Part shown: piece by piece, positions 22,167-33,390 of the stretch | Layout of the letters: each line of letters begins with the position of its first letter | Numbering within the stretch: position 1 is the first letter of the stretch | Translations under genes and position numbers: made by a program | NCBI GenBank assembly: GCA_007449985.2 | Contig: VIIQ02000838.1 | Span: 62,001 to 126,000, forward strand | Direction: 5' to 3' | DNA: 64,000 bases | From: Desmodesmus armatus | Taxonomy: Eukaryota; Chlorophyta; Chlorophyceae; Sphaeropleales; Scenedesmaceae | Notes under the pieces: model-generated | Told to the model about the DNA's origin: nothing | Database searches by the model: none | Seen by the model: only the letters and a program-made list of their open reading frames with translations

Positions 22167-24280
22167 CGGGACAAACACATCGACTGCGCTGTTGCCTCCG
22201 ACACTCAGGCGGCCTATGGCTGCAGCCACCACGCGTGCTGGCAGCAGCTGCTCCAGCATGCTCCGTGCTGACTGGATCTGCGAGTGCTTGTACAGCACTG
22301 CTGCATAGGGCCCCAGCATGTTGGCGACTGTGCGCAACAGCTGCATCGAGCTGCAAAGCAGGCAGCAGCACAGCACGGGTCACGCCTGTAAGCAAGAGTG
22401 CAGGGCTGTGGTGTTGGGCAGCGGCAGGGTAGAGCATGTCACTTGCTGATGAACACACAAGCAGCAACAACCAACCAACCCTGAGTGATGAGGCCGTGTG
22501 CAAGGAGTCCACACACTCCAAGATGTGCAGGCTGCGCACTCAGACGGCGACTGCAGGAGGCACAAAGCTACACCCTCCTACACACTTCAGCGGCTGCTGT
22601 GAGTGACCTCAGAACCCCTACAGCCTGCGACCCACTGCCATGCAGTACCCTCAGCCCCACACAGACTGCAGAACCACAGCAGCTGCAGGCACCTCACCCT
22701 GCAGCCCATGGGCCACAGCACCATCAGGCGCTGTGCTTCAGGAACCTCAACCCTACTGACCGCAGGCCTCGCACAGCTGCAGGAACCACAAATTCCAACA
22801 GCCAAATGGGCCATGGACCACAGCAACTGCAGGAACCTTCAATCCTGCAGCCCAGGGCCCTGAGCAGCTGCAGGCAAGGATTCCCGTACAGCCCAAGGCT
22901 GCACCTGAGGGTGAAGGTGTGGGGTGCTGCAGGACCCACAAACGCTACAGCCCATGGTGCACAGCAGCTGCAGGAACCCTACATTCCATACACCTGAGCA
23001 GCTGCAGGAAAGCATTCCCCTACGGCACGAAGTCGCACCTGAGGGTGAAGGTGTGGGGTGCTGCCGAAGCCGCCAGGATGACTCCATGCACGGTGCCAGC
23101 CACCATGAGGGGAACAGCTGCAAAGCTGTGCATGCCAAACTGCTGCTGCAACACCCGCCAGTCGGTAAAGTCAGTGGCCCTGCAGGAAAACAGCAAGCAA
23201 AGCACGCTTGAGAGGTTGGCTGCCCTGTCGTGAGCGTATAAAGGTGCTGCAGGGGTGGTGATGGCCCACAAGCAGTGTATCAGGTGCTGGACGTCATGTG
23301 CAGAATGTACTGCTGTCCTGCAGCTGGCAGGTCTGCCTCTCTGTGTTGTGGCTTGTGGGAGTCTAGAGCAGGGGCTGAGTATACAGCCAAAATCTGGCAG
23401 TCTCAACTACAGCAGCTGCTACTGTTGGCTTTTTTTGTCGGCCTGCTCTGACTAAACAACACGGCTTCACAGGTTGGCCCGCCGCTGCTGTATGCATGCT
23501 GGCATGTGAGCAGGTATAGCACAGCACGTGCCATACGATAGCTGCTAATGTATGGCATTTCTGCAGTCCCTGATGCACATTCAACAGGCCCAGCACTCAC
23601 CGTTCATGTTGATCTTGCTGCTGCAGCAGTGGCGTGTAAACCGGCATGCCCTGGCGCATGGCTGCTTGATGGGAGCAGCTGTATGCTGCTTCACTGCTTG
23701 TGCTGATGCTGCTGCCAGTGCTGCCGTACGCGTTGCTGGCCTCTGCCATCACAGCAGCCATACGCTGATCTGCACATAGCTCTAGCAGCTGACTGGGGTG
23801 GTAGTTCTGAGACACCAGTAGCACCCTGGGGAGGCACACACGACGGAAAGAGGAGCACGAGTGCTGAAGAACCAAGTGTATCTTGACAGCATCAGCTGCA
23901 GGAACCCTGTGTTGACATATGTTGTATGTGGGATATAGGTTGGGTATGTGGGGCAAGGCGGGCTGTTGCAGCTGGGACAGCAACCTCACAAACCACCCCA
24001 GCCTCGACCAGTCAGCAGGCGTGAAATGGGGGTGCAGCGGGCATACCTGATGTAGCCCAGGCCTTGATACAGTCTGGCCACAGCAGTGGCTGCTATACTG
24101 AGCACTTCACGTTCAGACGCGCCGGCTAGAGCTGCAGGCAGAGAAGTCAGCACCTGCAAAGCACCAGCACACGGTTTCCCACAACAGCAACAAAACTGCG
24201 ATCAGGAAGCGCAGAGCGTTTTAAAAAGGACCCAAGGGACTAAAACCTACCTCATTTTGTGCATCCGACGGCGTTTGCAT
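22167..24280 (-). CDS. GAF-domain protein, 5' exons
   Basis: Five exons join in phase: 24251-24280, 24047-24153, 23601-23825, 23039-23179 and 22167-22350 (last donor tentative), starting MQTPSDAQNE. The product reads as a GAF-type ligand-binding domain: an LSIAATAVARLYQG helix, the strand YIRVLLVSQN, a variable Ser-rich loop, then FTDWRVLQQQFGMHSFAAVP and VAGTVHGVILAAS. A long helix follows, ending ARSMLEQLLPARVVA. In GAF proteins a LLPxxV linker often precedes a cyclase or kinase output domain, so a signalling protein with its catalytic half further 3' is plausible; I do not see that half. The last part of exon 4 is copied downstream at about 22893-22930. Confidence 0.7.
22640..23010 (-). 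repeat. Intronic repeat array with a copy of exon 4 3' edge
   Basis: A loose array of units of about 50-60 bp containing CAGCTGCAGGAACC and CAGCCCA fills this intron. Within it, at about 22893-22930, the last 35 nt of exon 4 (codons for APHTFTLR plus the donor) recur with the same downstream flank. The offset from the true donor is about 135 bp. Confidence 0.75.
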
Positions 24281-24568
24281 CAACAGGGGAACGGCTGTAC
24301 TTTCATCGTGCTGCGCCTGGCTGCAACCTCAAGTCCTGCTTTCGATGTCGAACTTCGAAATGCATGGAGCGAGTCGGGGCGGGAAAGACTTGGAGACAGG
24401 AACGTTGACTCATGCGTAGTCATAGCCACAGTGACTGCATGTATGTCGCACGCTTGCGCATTGTGATGCATTTGGCTGAGCACATGTTATAAAGATCAAT
24501 GCGTGCTACGTCCAGCTGTCTAGCTCAAGCCTTGCCCAGTGTTTGCTGCTCCTGGTGTCTTCCCCATC
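24281..24568. promoter_or_regulatory. Divergent upstream region with a TATA box
   Basis: The 288 bp separate the GAF-protein start (-) from the small ORF start (+). TATAAA at 24488-24493 lies about 75 nt before the + start codon, a normal core-promoter spacing allowing a short 5' UTR. No equally clear element faces the GAF gene. Confidence 0.55.
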
Positions 24569-24862
24569 ATGAGCGTCCCCTACAGCCTTGCTGCAGAGCC
24601 AGATCGCCCTACAAACATAACCTCTCCACCCACAGAGCAGCTCAAGCAGGGCAAGGACTCTACAGATGCCTCCACACCTCTGCTTGACGCCGCGACCTCG
24701 GAGGCATGTACTTCAGAAGGTGCACCAGAAACCGGCATGTGCATGGCAGGCACTTCAACAGGACCTTCAGCAATGACCAACCCTGATCCCCAAGTTGGCC
24801 ACGATGGCAAGCTGCCAGCCAGGATCTGCCCTGGAGGCTATGGTTGCAGCGATGAGAGCTGA
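24569..24862 (+). CDS. Small hypothetical protein, 97 aa
   Basis: A single open frame starts MSVPYSLAAEPDRP and ends GGYGCSDES. It is rich in Thr, Ser, Pro and Ala, low in hydrophobic residues, and predicted disordered by eye. It follows a TATA box at 24488 and has an acceptable start context (ATCATGAGC); an in-frame ATG-like start 30 nt upstream is possible. No family is recognised. It could also be the first exon of a larger gene or a chance ORF. Confidence 0.35.
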   Translation: MSVPYSLAAEPDRPTNITSPPTEQLKQGKDSTDASTPLLDAATSEACTSEGAPETGMCMAGTSTGPSAMTNPDPQVGHDGKLPARICPGGYGCSDES

Positions 24863-27177
24863 CTGTGTCATGCCATGGCTTGATGGGGTCACCCCAACTT
24901 CAGTTGAACCAAAGTCCTAGTGGTGAGTGCGCAAGCAGGCGCGCTTGTCTGAGTGCAGGGCCACAGCAGCAACCCTTGTGAGGCTGTGGTGGTCCTGGCT
25001 GGGCTGATATGCGAACGCATTATGCTGTGCGATGCCGCGAGAGTGTGCAGCCGCTGCACCGAGTTGCTCTTTTTCTTTACTGGAGGGATTAGTGCGTGAG
25101 TCCGTCAGCCAGAGTGGCAGTCTGTACTGCATAACCAGGTGACAGTTGTGCTTGTGATGGCAGTGCTGCTTGGCTGGCTGCATGCGCTAACACATGAGCA
25201 CGCTGCAGGATATGCTTACAATTTGTGTTGAGTTGATTAGTGATCAACAGCGTGGGCCAGCAGTCACAGCATGGTGGCTGCTCTTTGCTTGCAAACGTTG
25301 TTATTATTGTTCCTTCGCCTGCGCGTGTGCACATGAATCCAGACGGCATGTTGCGCACCGTGATATCCAACCAACAGCCTGTAGGCTGGAAGCCCGCGCA
25401 ACTGGGCTGTAGGGTGGGAGCGTCGCTCTGTGGCAGGTATCAAATCATACCTGGACATACATGCCTAGTGGCTGGGGGGCTCGGGTGTGCCTGGGTGTTG
25501 CTTTGCGACTGTACAAGAGTGGGCCTGGCCCAGTGGCTTGCTGTTGTTTGCGCCTTCACCTGTGATGCTGCACACCACCTGCATGGTGCTGTATTGTATA
25601 CTATCAAATGTGCCAGCTGCCAGGTAGTGGTTATTTGTGCGTCCTGTTGGGCAGTGCGGCAGCTCTAGCCATGTTGTTATCGAGGCAGGTTTGGCTGGGG
25701 GTCTGTGAACACTTGCTTGTGTAACGTGGACAATGCGCCTTCAAACTTGCACCCATTCGAGAAGTTATGGTGGCCTGTGATGGCTGATTTCGTACATGAG
25801 GCTTCCAAAATCTGTTGACTTTTGAAATATGCTGACAAACAGGGAGGGCAGTGCTGCATGCAGAGGGTACTCACCCAAAACTGCAATGCACAGGCAGTGC
25901 AATGCACACAGTGACAGCCAATGCATCTGCCTCCCCAGCAACGTGAGGTTGGCCCATCCTCCACCTCAAAGGGCCCCTTCATGTGAAATTAATTGAACAG
26001 CAAGCCTCCAGCCTGTATCCACGCTGCTATGCGTGCTTACTCATGCCACCGGTAACTAGTGTGACCACGATTGATGTATTCATCCATGCAGCTTTGCTCT
26101 GTCCTCTGCATGAGTGCGGTCATTTGCATCTAACCCGCACTCGTGCCTTGCATGCATGCTGCTAGTGCCTGGCTGTCTGTCTGTGCAGGTCTGCTGCTGT
26201 TGTCCAGGAAGTTGACTGCCTTTCTCCGTCACTGGTCTTGGGGGTCGCCATCGTTCTACATAGCACTACGTGCATCTCGTGGTCTCCTCCTGCTGCTGGA
26301 CTGATTGGGTGCACGGTGTGCTGTTGCAGGTGATATTGTGGCGAAGGCTGGGTGCTGATGCTGGTGGTGGAACCACGCGCGTGCACTTCATTCGGGTGGC
26401 GGCCCCTTAGATGCATTGAAACTAACGAGGACAGTCTACGTGTGCTGTATACGCCTGTCTTTTCCCCTGCTGCTGCAGCTGCCGTTTGTCTTCCCCTTCT
26501 CTGGCCTTGGGTTCCAGGTTTCCTCTCGCATCTCCTTTATTCGATGTGAATGAAGTATTGGGGTACATGTCTAGAGAATGCAGGTCCGGAAGTTGAACGG
26601 GTATCAGAACGGGACAGGGCAACAACATACGGCTGGGGCTGCAACAAAAAATATATGTATAGCATATATTGTCGAATTGTGTGAAGTCTCACCTCGTCCA
26701 AGTCTAAACCCGAAATCCAAGGTAGCGCGTCACAGGCGAAGGCGTGCGTCATTTGAAGGTTCTCTCTCCACTCCCGCTGACCTCACCACTTGTTTTTCCC
26801 GCAACGTTTGCGTCATTGAACCTGTACTGCTGTGCAATCTTTCCAAGTCCATTTCTCTCTCTGACCAGTGCGTCATCCTTGTGCCTGCTGTTGTGCGGCC
26901 TGAGGCACACCAGAAGCGCTCACCCCTGCGCATCTGGTAGGTTTTGCTTTGCTGCGCGTGCAGGCGTGCAGGCACGCGCTCCTGGACACAGCAACCGCTT
27001 CGATCGCTGGATTAGTTCAGCTGATTGCTCATCGTGCGGCTGAGGACTTTTCTGTCAAGTCGTACTCTCAATTTGTGCTGCAGCGCTCTCTTTTCAGCCT
27101 TACAGCCATCCCGAAGGGTGATCACGACTGCAGTTGCACAGCGGTTCGTCGTTCCAAGTTTCAACAAGGCAGAAGCT
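24863..27177 (+). other. Intergenic region upstream of the bZIP gene
   Basis: No protein-like exon is recognised. The first part is GT-rich on +, as if downstream of a + transcript. From about 26550 it is more AT-rich, with ATATATGTATAGCATATATTG near 26650, and should include the bZIP promoter and 5' UTR. A frame open from 27025 runs in phase into the bZIP start but without a better initiator. Confidence 0.4.
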
Positions 27178-30100
27178 ATGGCCACAGCAACCGGCATGTC
27201 GCTGCCTCCTGCTCCCCCAGCACCCTTGCTGGACATCCAGAGCTTGCCTTCACTGGAGAAGTTTGACTCCCAGGTGGGTGCAGAGCTGCTGCTGCACCAA
27301 TGCACTCCTGGACGCTGGGGGGTCCTGCAAACGTTGACCTTGCATGAGGCGCACCCCAGCGCAGCTGGGCCATCAGCAGCAGTCTTGCAGCATGCAAAGT
27401 ACTGCACAGGTGCTGGATCGACAGTCCTCAAACCAGGGGTTTGGATGGCGCTGCTGCTGGGGTGAGGTTCAGGGGCCCAGCTGCTGAAGCATCTTGTGCA
27501 CCACCCCAGCGCGCCAACAGCGCGCGCACCAGCCTTGTGGTGACTGGCGCACCATAAAAGTGACTGAAACCATGGGTGGTTTGAGTGGTTTAATAAAAGG
27601 CTTGAGCAGTCTGCTTGGCACGACCCATGGCTGTGCCAATGCAATGCGCGCGGACAGGTGCCCCGCGTTCCTCCTTACCGTGTAGCTCCCGACATAGCCA
27701 ATGGGTATTGCCAATAGAGAACAGCTATCAGACTGGGTGGTATGCAGGTCACGCAACAGCCAGCACTGGCTAGGCTAGGCACGCTGGAACATGCATTGGT
27801 CAACGCTGTCCCACGCATGGTAGCGCACGTGCATAAGCGCACAGGCAGCCTTGCGCTGGCCAATTGGCAGCTTGCAAGCGCCATCAGTGCAGGAAAGATT
27901 CTGTTCAGGAGGTGTAAGCAACTGCCGCACCAAGTTCCTCCCAGGGTGGTGGGGTGGTACTGTGCATGCACTCATCGGCATGCATGTCTCTTGTGTGTTG
28001 CGCTGCTTCACCCTGTGTGTTTATAATGCGCGCATGTCCGGCTCCCTTGTCATGCACCCTCATCCTGCAATCTTGTGACCCTCGTCTCCTGCACCGTCGT
28101 CTCTGCAGTTGCTTGACCTGATCAAGGCCACCACTGATGCATGTATCCAAGTGCTGCGCTGCGCCCTTGTCGGCCCTGTCCTGCACCCTTGTCATGCATC
28201 CTTACCTTGCAAGCTTTACCCGTGTTCTGAACCTTCGCCTTGCGCCCTCGTCCTGCTGCTTTGTCCTGCAGTTGCTTGACCTGATCAAGGCCACCAATGA
28301 TTCAGGGGCGGCCGGCATCAACGTGATGGATGAGCTGCAGGTGCTCTGGGGTGGCCCATCGGTGCGGTGGGGATGGGGGTGGGGTCGGAGTGGAGCGGCT
28401 GGCTCAGCTGCGTTACTGTTACTGTTACTGTTACATGCTTCAGGCTCAGCCTGAAGCATGTAACAGTAACGTTACCACAGAATGAGGGCTGAGGCACACA
28501 GCCCTTGCACTGTTGCAACGCAGCCAGCACTTCCACTCCACCTACTGCCCTGAGGGGTAGTACCGCTCAGGGCAGTAGGCGGCGCTGGAGCCATTCCTGA
28601 TGACAGTGTGCCGCATGTACTATCAGTACAGCGGCGCACCGTGGCACCGTGCGCACTACAGACCCTGCATAGAATCCTGTGGCACAGCAGTGACATCTGG
28701 AATGCCTGGCGTTCTCAACATGAGGTCCCTGATCAACCCCACCTGGGTTGCCAATCACCCAATGCAGCGCTGGCCCCCCTCAAATCCGCACCACTGTTGT
28801 GGAGGGTCCACAACAGTACCCGTGTTTGCTTGACATGCAGGCTCCTGACGATGACCTGGCCCTGCAGCGGCTGATGAGCCTCACACGCAACAAGAGTGAG
28901 GACATCTTCGCTGCATTCAAACAGCAGCAGGTGGACGCTGCTGCCGCGGGAGGAGACGCTGCTCTGAGGAGGGTGAGTCAACGAGGCTGTCGCTGACCTG
29001 GCTGTCAGTACTAGCTTTTCACCTGCTGCCAGTGGTCACCATGTACTGCTGACTCAGCAAGTTGCTGCCATTGGGGCCTGATCTGGTTACCATTGTTGGA
29101 TGGTTCACTGGCACAGCTTTCTACTTGTTCAGGCGACACCGAGTGCTCCCCAGGGACAGCAAGATCCAGAATTGACGACAACATTAGTGTACCTGTCACG
29201 CTGCAGCCCCTCCGCCCCTATTCACCCGCCTCATCTGCTCTGTCTTCCTTCTGCCCGGTGTTTGTTGCTTGTGTGACACAGGCTGGTGCAGGCCAGCAGC
29301 TGCGTGGGCAGCTGCAGCACCACCAGCTGATGCCTGGCAACGTGACAAGCCCTGGGCCCGACCACAGCGCGGCCATGTACGCAAACCACATGCAGGCCAT
29401 GCAGCAGCAACAGGGAGGTGCTGCGCAGGTGGGTACCAGTGGGTGTGCTGACAACTGGTGGCACCTAACTTAGGGGCGGCCCCTGAGAGTGGCCTCTGTT
29501 TCTGAAGTGCTAGCACTATTACTGACTCAAGCGGTTCCGAGCTATGCTATCGGATAGTGTCTGCAACTGCGGTGGATATTAACCAAGCACTTTTGACGCA
29601 GTGTTTGCAGACAGTGGATTTCTTAGGAACGAGTGGCAGTGGCAGTGCACTTGATAGTATCAAACATGCCTCGCTGCTGCCCTGCTGCTCTCTCAGGCTG
29701 ACTACGCCCAGCTCCTGGCTGCACAGCAGCAGGCCAACCAGCACTACTACGACCCCAATGGTGCTGCACTGCAGGGTAAGCCTAACTCAGTGTCTTTTAC
29801 CCAGGTTGTAACTGAGTAATGGTTGCAGACAATCTCACTTAGTAACTGCGTGGGTAAGCCGCACTGCTGCTGAGGTTGGTGGTCGCATCATGGCATGCCA
29901 AGTTGCCGTGGCCAACGCATCCTGCCGGCAGCCGTGCAGATGTGATTTTCTCATTGCAACTCTGCTCACATGTGCGACTCTGCTCATCATGTGATTATCA
30001 CTGATTCCATGAGCTGCTGCCACTGCAGGCAGCCTTGCTGATGCGCTAGGCGTGCTGTCCAATGGCAACCCTGCACACCTCAACGCCCTCATGGAGACCC

Positions 30101-33100
30101 TGCGCTCCGATGGCGGCAACATGGGTGGCGGTCAGTACGGCGGGAACCTGTCTGCTGCCCTCTCCAACCTGGGCCTGCCCCCTGTGGATGGACCCAGTAG
30201 TGCAGTGGCACAGCGCAAGAGGGCCAACAGGGGCACACGCCTGTCTGACATCATCAAAGTGAGTGCTATAGAGGTGTGGAACATCCTTCTCTTCTTGTAG
30301 CCTTCTTCAGATTGCTGCAGATTGTGTAATGGTTTTTTTAATTTTACAGAATGTTGGTCACTGTCAGCGATCAGCGCTGGGCTTCGTTGTGACGATGTGC
30401 TGCGTCGGGGTGTCCAGGTGCGCTGCAGTGTCATGCTGTAGCTGTAGCACTCACAGCATTCGCCTTGGTGCCCGGCACTGCCGACAGGGTTGAACAGTAC
30501 ACTGTCCATGCCTGCCGTTTCCCTTTTCCCCTTCCAGCAGGTGGAGCAGCAATATGAGGACGGAGACGGCATGCCAGGCCAAGACTCCCTCAACGCCGCT
30601 GCAGCAGCAGCCATGGCAGCAGCCATGCAAGGGCCTCATGGAGGCTCTGACTCCCGTGACAGCACCCAGGGCAGCCCACACGCCAAGAGGCGCAAGGGCG
30701 GCCATTCTGCTGAGGCCGCTGCTGCGCTGGCTGCACAAGCTGCGCTGGCCTCTGCTGACAGCGACTATGAGGTGGGTTTGGATGGAGGAACTCAAACTTT
30801 TATAGTATTATAGGATATGATTGATGTGGAATTCAGCAGGCCTGCATTGAGGAGCCTCCGCAGACGATTGGGCAGTTTGGCATGTTCTGGAAATGCCTTT
30901 GAGCAGGCTCTTCTGCATCACTCACTAACAAGGCCCAATGGCATCCCCTTGTCCTGTCTTCTCTGGTCCTGTGATCTTACAGATGGAGATCCACAGCACC
31001 AGCCACCTGCACATCACTGCTGACATGGACGAGGAGACAAAGACAAAGCTGAGGCGCGAGAAGAACAGGTGTGCGGCACTGGCGGGCAGCGTTTGGCACG
31101 AAAGTGAAACTAGCAAGCCTGAACCGTGTTTCAACATCAGCTTGACAAGCTGCAGTAGGGCATTGACCGAGCCCCGAGCATTGGCAAAGCAACCTGACAG
31201 CTTCCTCTTTTCACTAGAAGACAAGATTGGCTATTGGCTGGAGTCCCAGCTCAGCTACTGGGTATGGTGCACCTTGACAACAGCTTGGTTATCTAAGCGA
31301 CAGGGCCTTTCTCTGAGGGATGACTGAGTCATGCCTCCCCCCCCCCCGCCTCCTGCAGGATTGCTGCGCGCAAGTGTCGTGCCAAGAAGAACGCGCTGAT
31401 GTCAGACCTGCAGGGAACACTGTCTGGACTGGTCAGGAAGAATGAGGAGTACAAGCTGCAGGTGGGCAACGTCACACTATCGTGTGTGTGTTTGGGGGGG
31501 GGGGGGGGGTCAAGGTCACACTTTTGACCTTGATGTGATTTCCTGGAGCGCAGGCTGTAGGGTACCACGGGCATGTCAGAACGCATGCAGCAGTGCACTA
31601 TAGGGGACTTTCAGTGCTGGCTGCGATGCTGCATGGGCTGCGCAACCGTTGCAACTTGAGTCAAGTTGCGTTAGTTGTCACAACTCATATGGTAAAACCT
31701 CCAGCCTTACCCAACTAGCTTCCTGGGCGGCCACTCCTCCCCTGCCGCCAGGGCACGGCTTTTTCACTTAGCAGTAAGCTTCTTGCTTCTCCCTTTACAC
31801 AGCTTGCGTTGCATTCCTTGTCCTGCCCTTCTTCACATCATAGCAGTGCTGCAGGTGGCCATCTGGCACAAGTTGTTATTGCGGGAGGTGCGTCTGCGCA
31901 AGGCCAACATTGTTCTCGTCACCCTCCTCTCCCCACCCCTCCCTGTCTCCTGCACGCGCAGGTGCTCACTTGAAATTAAGCACCCCCCCCCCCCACCCCC
32001 ACCACCACCATAACTCCATGCACCTCAGGCACATGCCTCACGTAGGCCGTTAAAACTCTGTTTGCTCAAACATCGCAGGTGGCAACGTGCCACAATATGT
32101 CCTCGCGTGAGGTGCGTCTGCGTGAGGCCATGAAGCGCACTGCCCTCCCCCCCCCCCCCCCACCTGTCACACCCCTCCCCCCTTGCCCTGTCAGGTTCTT
32201 TACTTGGCAGAAATCATCTCGCTCCTCTCCGTCACCACACCTCATTTCAACTCACGCACCTTGCGTCGCTTCCCTCCTTTTTCGACCACACCACAGGTGG
32301 CCACGTGGCACAAGATGTTCTCGCGTGAGGTGCGTCTGCGTGAGGCCATGAAGCGCATCATCGCAGTCATGTGGAGCCACGACGTGGCACCAGCTGCCAC
32401 AGGCTACACAGCCAACGACATCATCATTGGGGTGGAGTCAGGTGAGGCAGGGTGGCATTGATACCAACAGTCATGTTGTGTGTCAGACACACATGGCTTG
32501 TGGCTTGTTTACTCATTGCCCGGCAGGCAGTTCTGTTCCATAACCATCTGGTAACGACCGACGAGGCTTCTTGGAGCCAAGTACTTGCAGTAAGTAATGC
32601 CGTCGAATTTGTGTCTGCATTGCTGGCCAGCAGACTCGGATCAAGCTTTGAACCATGCACGATGGCTGGTGTCACAGCTGCATTGACTGGTTCTGTACCA
32701 GAGTGACGGTCACCGCTGACTCCTCCACCTCTGTTTCTCTCTCCTCTGCCCTATCACCCGCTGGCAGGCACACTCGACATCAACAGCGTCCTGCGCAGCT
32801 TTGCCGCCGTCTCCGCAGCCAATGGTGGTGGCATGACACCCACTGCCGCCCAGGCAGCGGCAGCAGCAGCAGCTGCAGGCCTGGCTTCTCCAACCCCCCT
32901 TGTCCTCCACAGCTCTACATCGGCAGCAAACACACCACGCAGCCCTGCTGCTGCTGCAGCAGCAGCAGCCGCCGCAGACGCTGCTATGGCTGCAGCTGTG
33001 GCCGAGGGAAGTAGCCCAGCAGGGGTTCCCGGGCTCGTGCCCCAGCACCTTCTGATAACACACAACTCACACATCTCCCACCAGGGTTCAGGGATCCCTC

Positions 33101-33390
33101 AAACCCCACACACCCCTGCAGCAGCGGATGCGGCCGCTCTGAATGCCTCCCTAGTGCTGGGCGCAGCTGGCGGCAAGGGCATGATGATGGGGGGCATGGG
33201 TGGGGATGCTAACACGCTGGGGAGTCCTATCCCGAGTGTGGCTGCTGCTGCGTTGGTGGATTTGGCGGGGGCGGGGGCTGGTCAGGGCTTTGGGGGGCTG
33301 GAGAGCCAGTGGACCTGGGGTATGGATGGGGGCCTGGGTGGCACTCCCTCACAGGTGGGGCCCAGCTGTATCACCACAGGCATGGAGTGA
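27178..33390 (+). CDS. bZIP transcription factor, 646 aa, 11 exons
   Basis: Exons 27178-27273, 28272-28340, 28841-28972, 29282-29428, 29697-29775, 30029-30258, 30541-30771, 30983-31068, 31359-31461, 32297-32441 and 32768-33390 join in phase to 646 codons plus TGA. The basic region spans exons 8-9: KLRREKNR then IAARKCRAKK, the N-x7-R signature of bZIP DNA-binding helices (Asn about 356, Arg about 364). The zipper is short and imperfect (Leu 374, Leu 381, Tyr 388, Trp 395). The N-terminus has short acidic and hydrophobic modules (LLDLIKA, DDLALQRLMSLTRNKSEDIF) that resemble activation segments. A nuclear-localisation-type AKRRKGG lies near residue 305. The C-terminus is Ala/Gly-rich and disordered. 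The target genes are not predictable. Exons 2 and 10 have upstream partial copies. Confidence 0.9.
28108..28140 (+). repeat. Partial copy of bZIP exon 2 5' edge with acceptor
   Basis: CAG|TTGCTTGACCTGATCAAGG and the following ACCAC occur at about 28108-28140, 163 bp upstream of the true exon 2. The copy diverges after ACTGATGC. Flanking TGCACCCTTGTC-like words are also duplicated. Confidence 0.85.
28424..28470 (+). repeat. 47-bp near-perfect palindrome in bZIP intron 2
   Basis: Arms 28424-28446 and 28448-28470 are exact reverse complements of 23 nt separated by one base, preceded by extra GTTACT units. As DNA it can form a cruciform and as RNA a long hairpin just downstream of the exon 2 donor. 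Confidence 0.92.
28541..28579 (+). repeat. Inverted repeat with 14-bp arms in bZIP intron 2
   Basis: CCTACTGCCCTGAG at 28541-28554 pairs exactly with CTCAGGGCAGTAGG at 28566-28579 around an 11-nt loop. It lies 70 bp after the larger palindrome. Confidence 0.9.
31852..32140 (+). repeat. Two partial copies of bZIP exon 10 5' edge with acceptor
   Basis: Copies at about 31852-31905 (VAIWHKLLLREVRLRKAN) and 32078-32140 (VATCHNMSSREVRLREAM) precede the true exon 10 (32297-32441, VATWHKMFSREVRLREAM). Each begins after its own CAG acceptor. The nearer copy is closer in sequence. Both break off before the second half of the exon. Confidence 0.9.

Noticed and set aside
28424..28470. Bacterial-type terminator hairpin
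   Set aside because: The context is an intron of a eukaryotic gene and there is no T tract.
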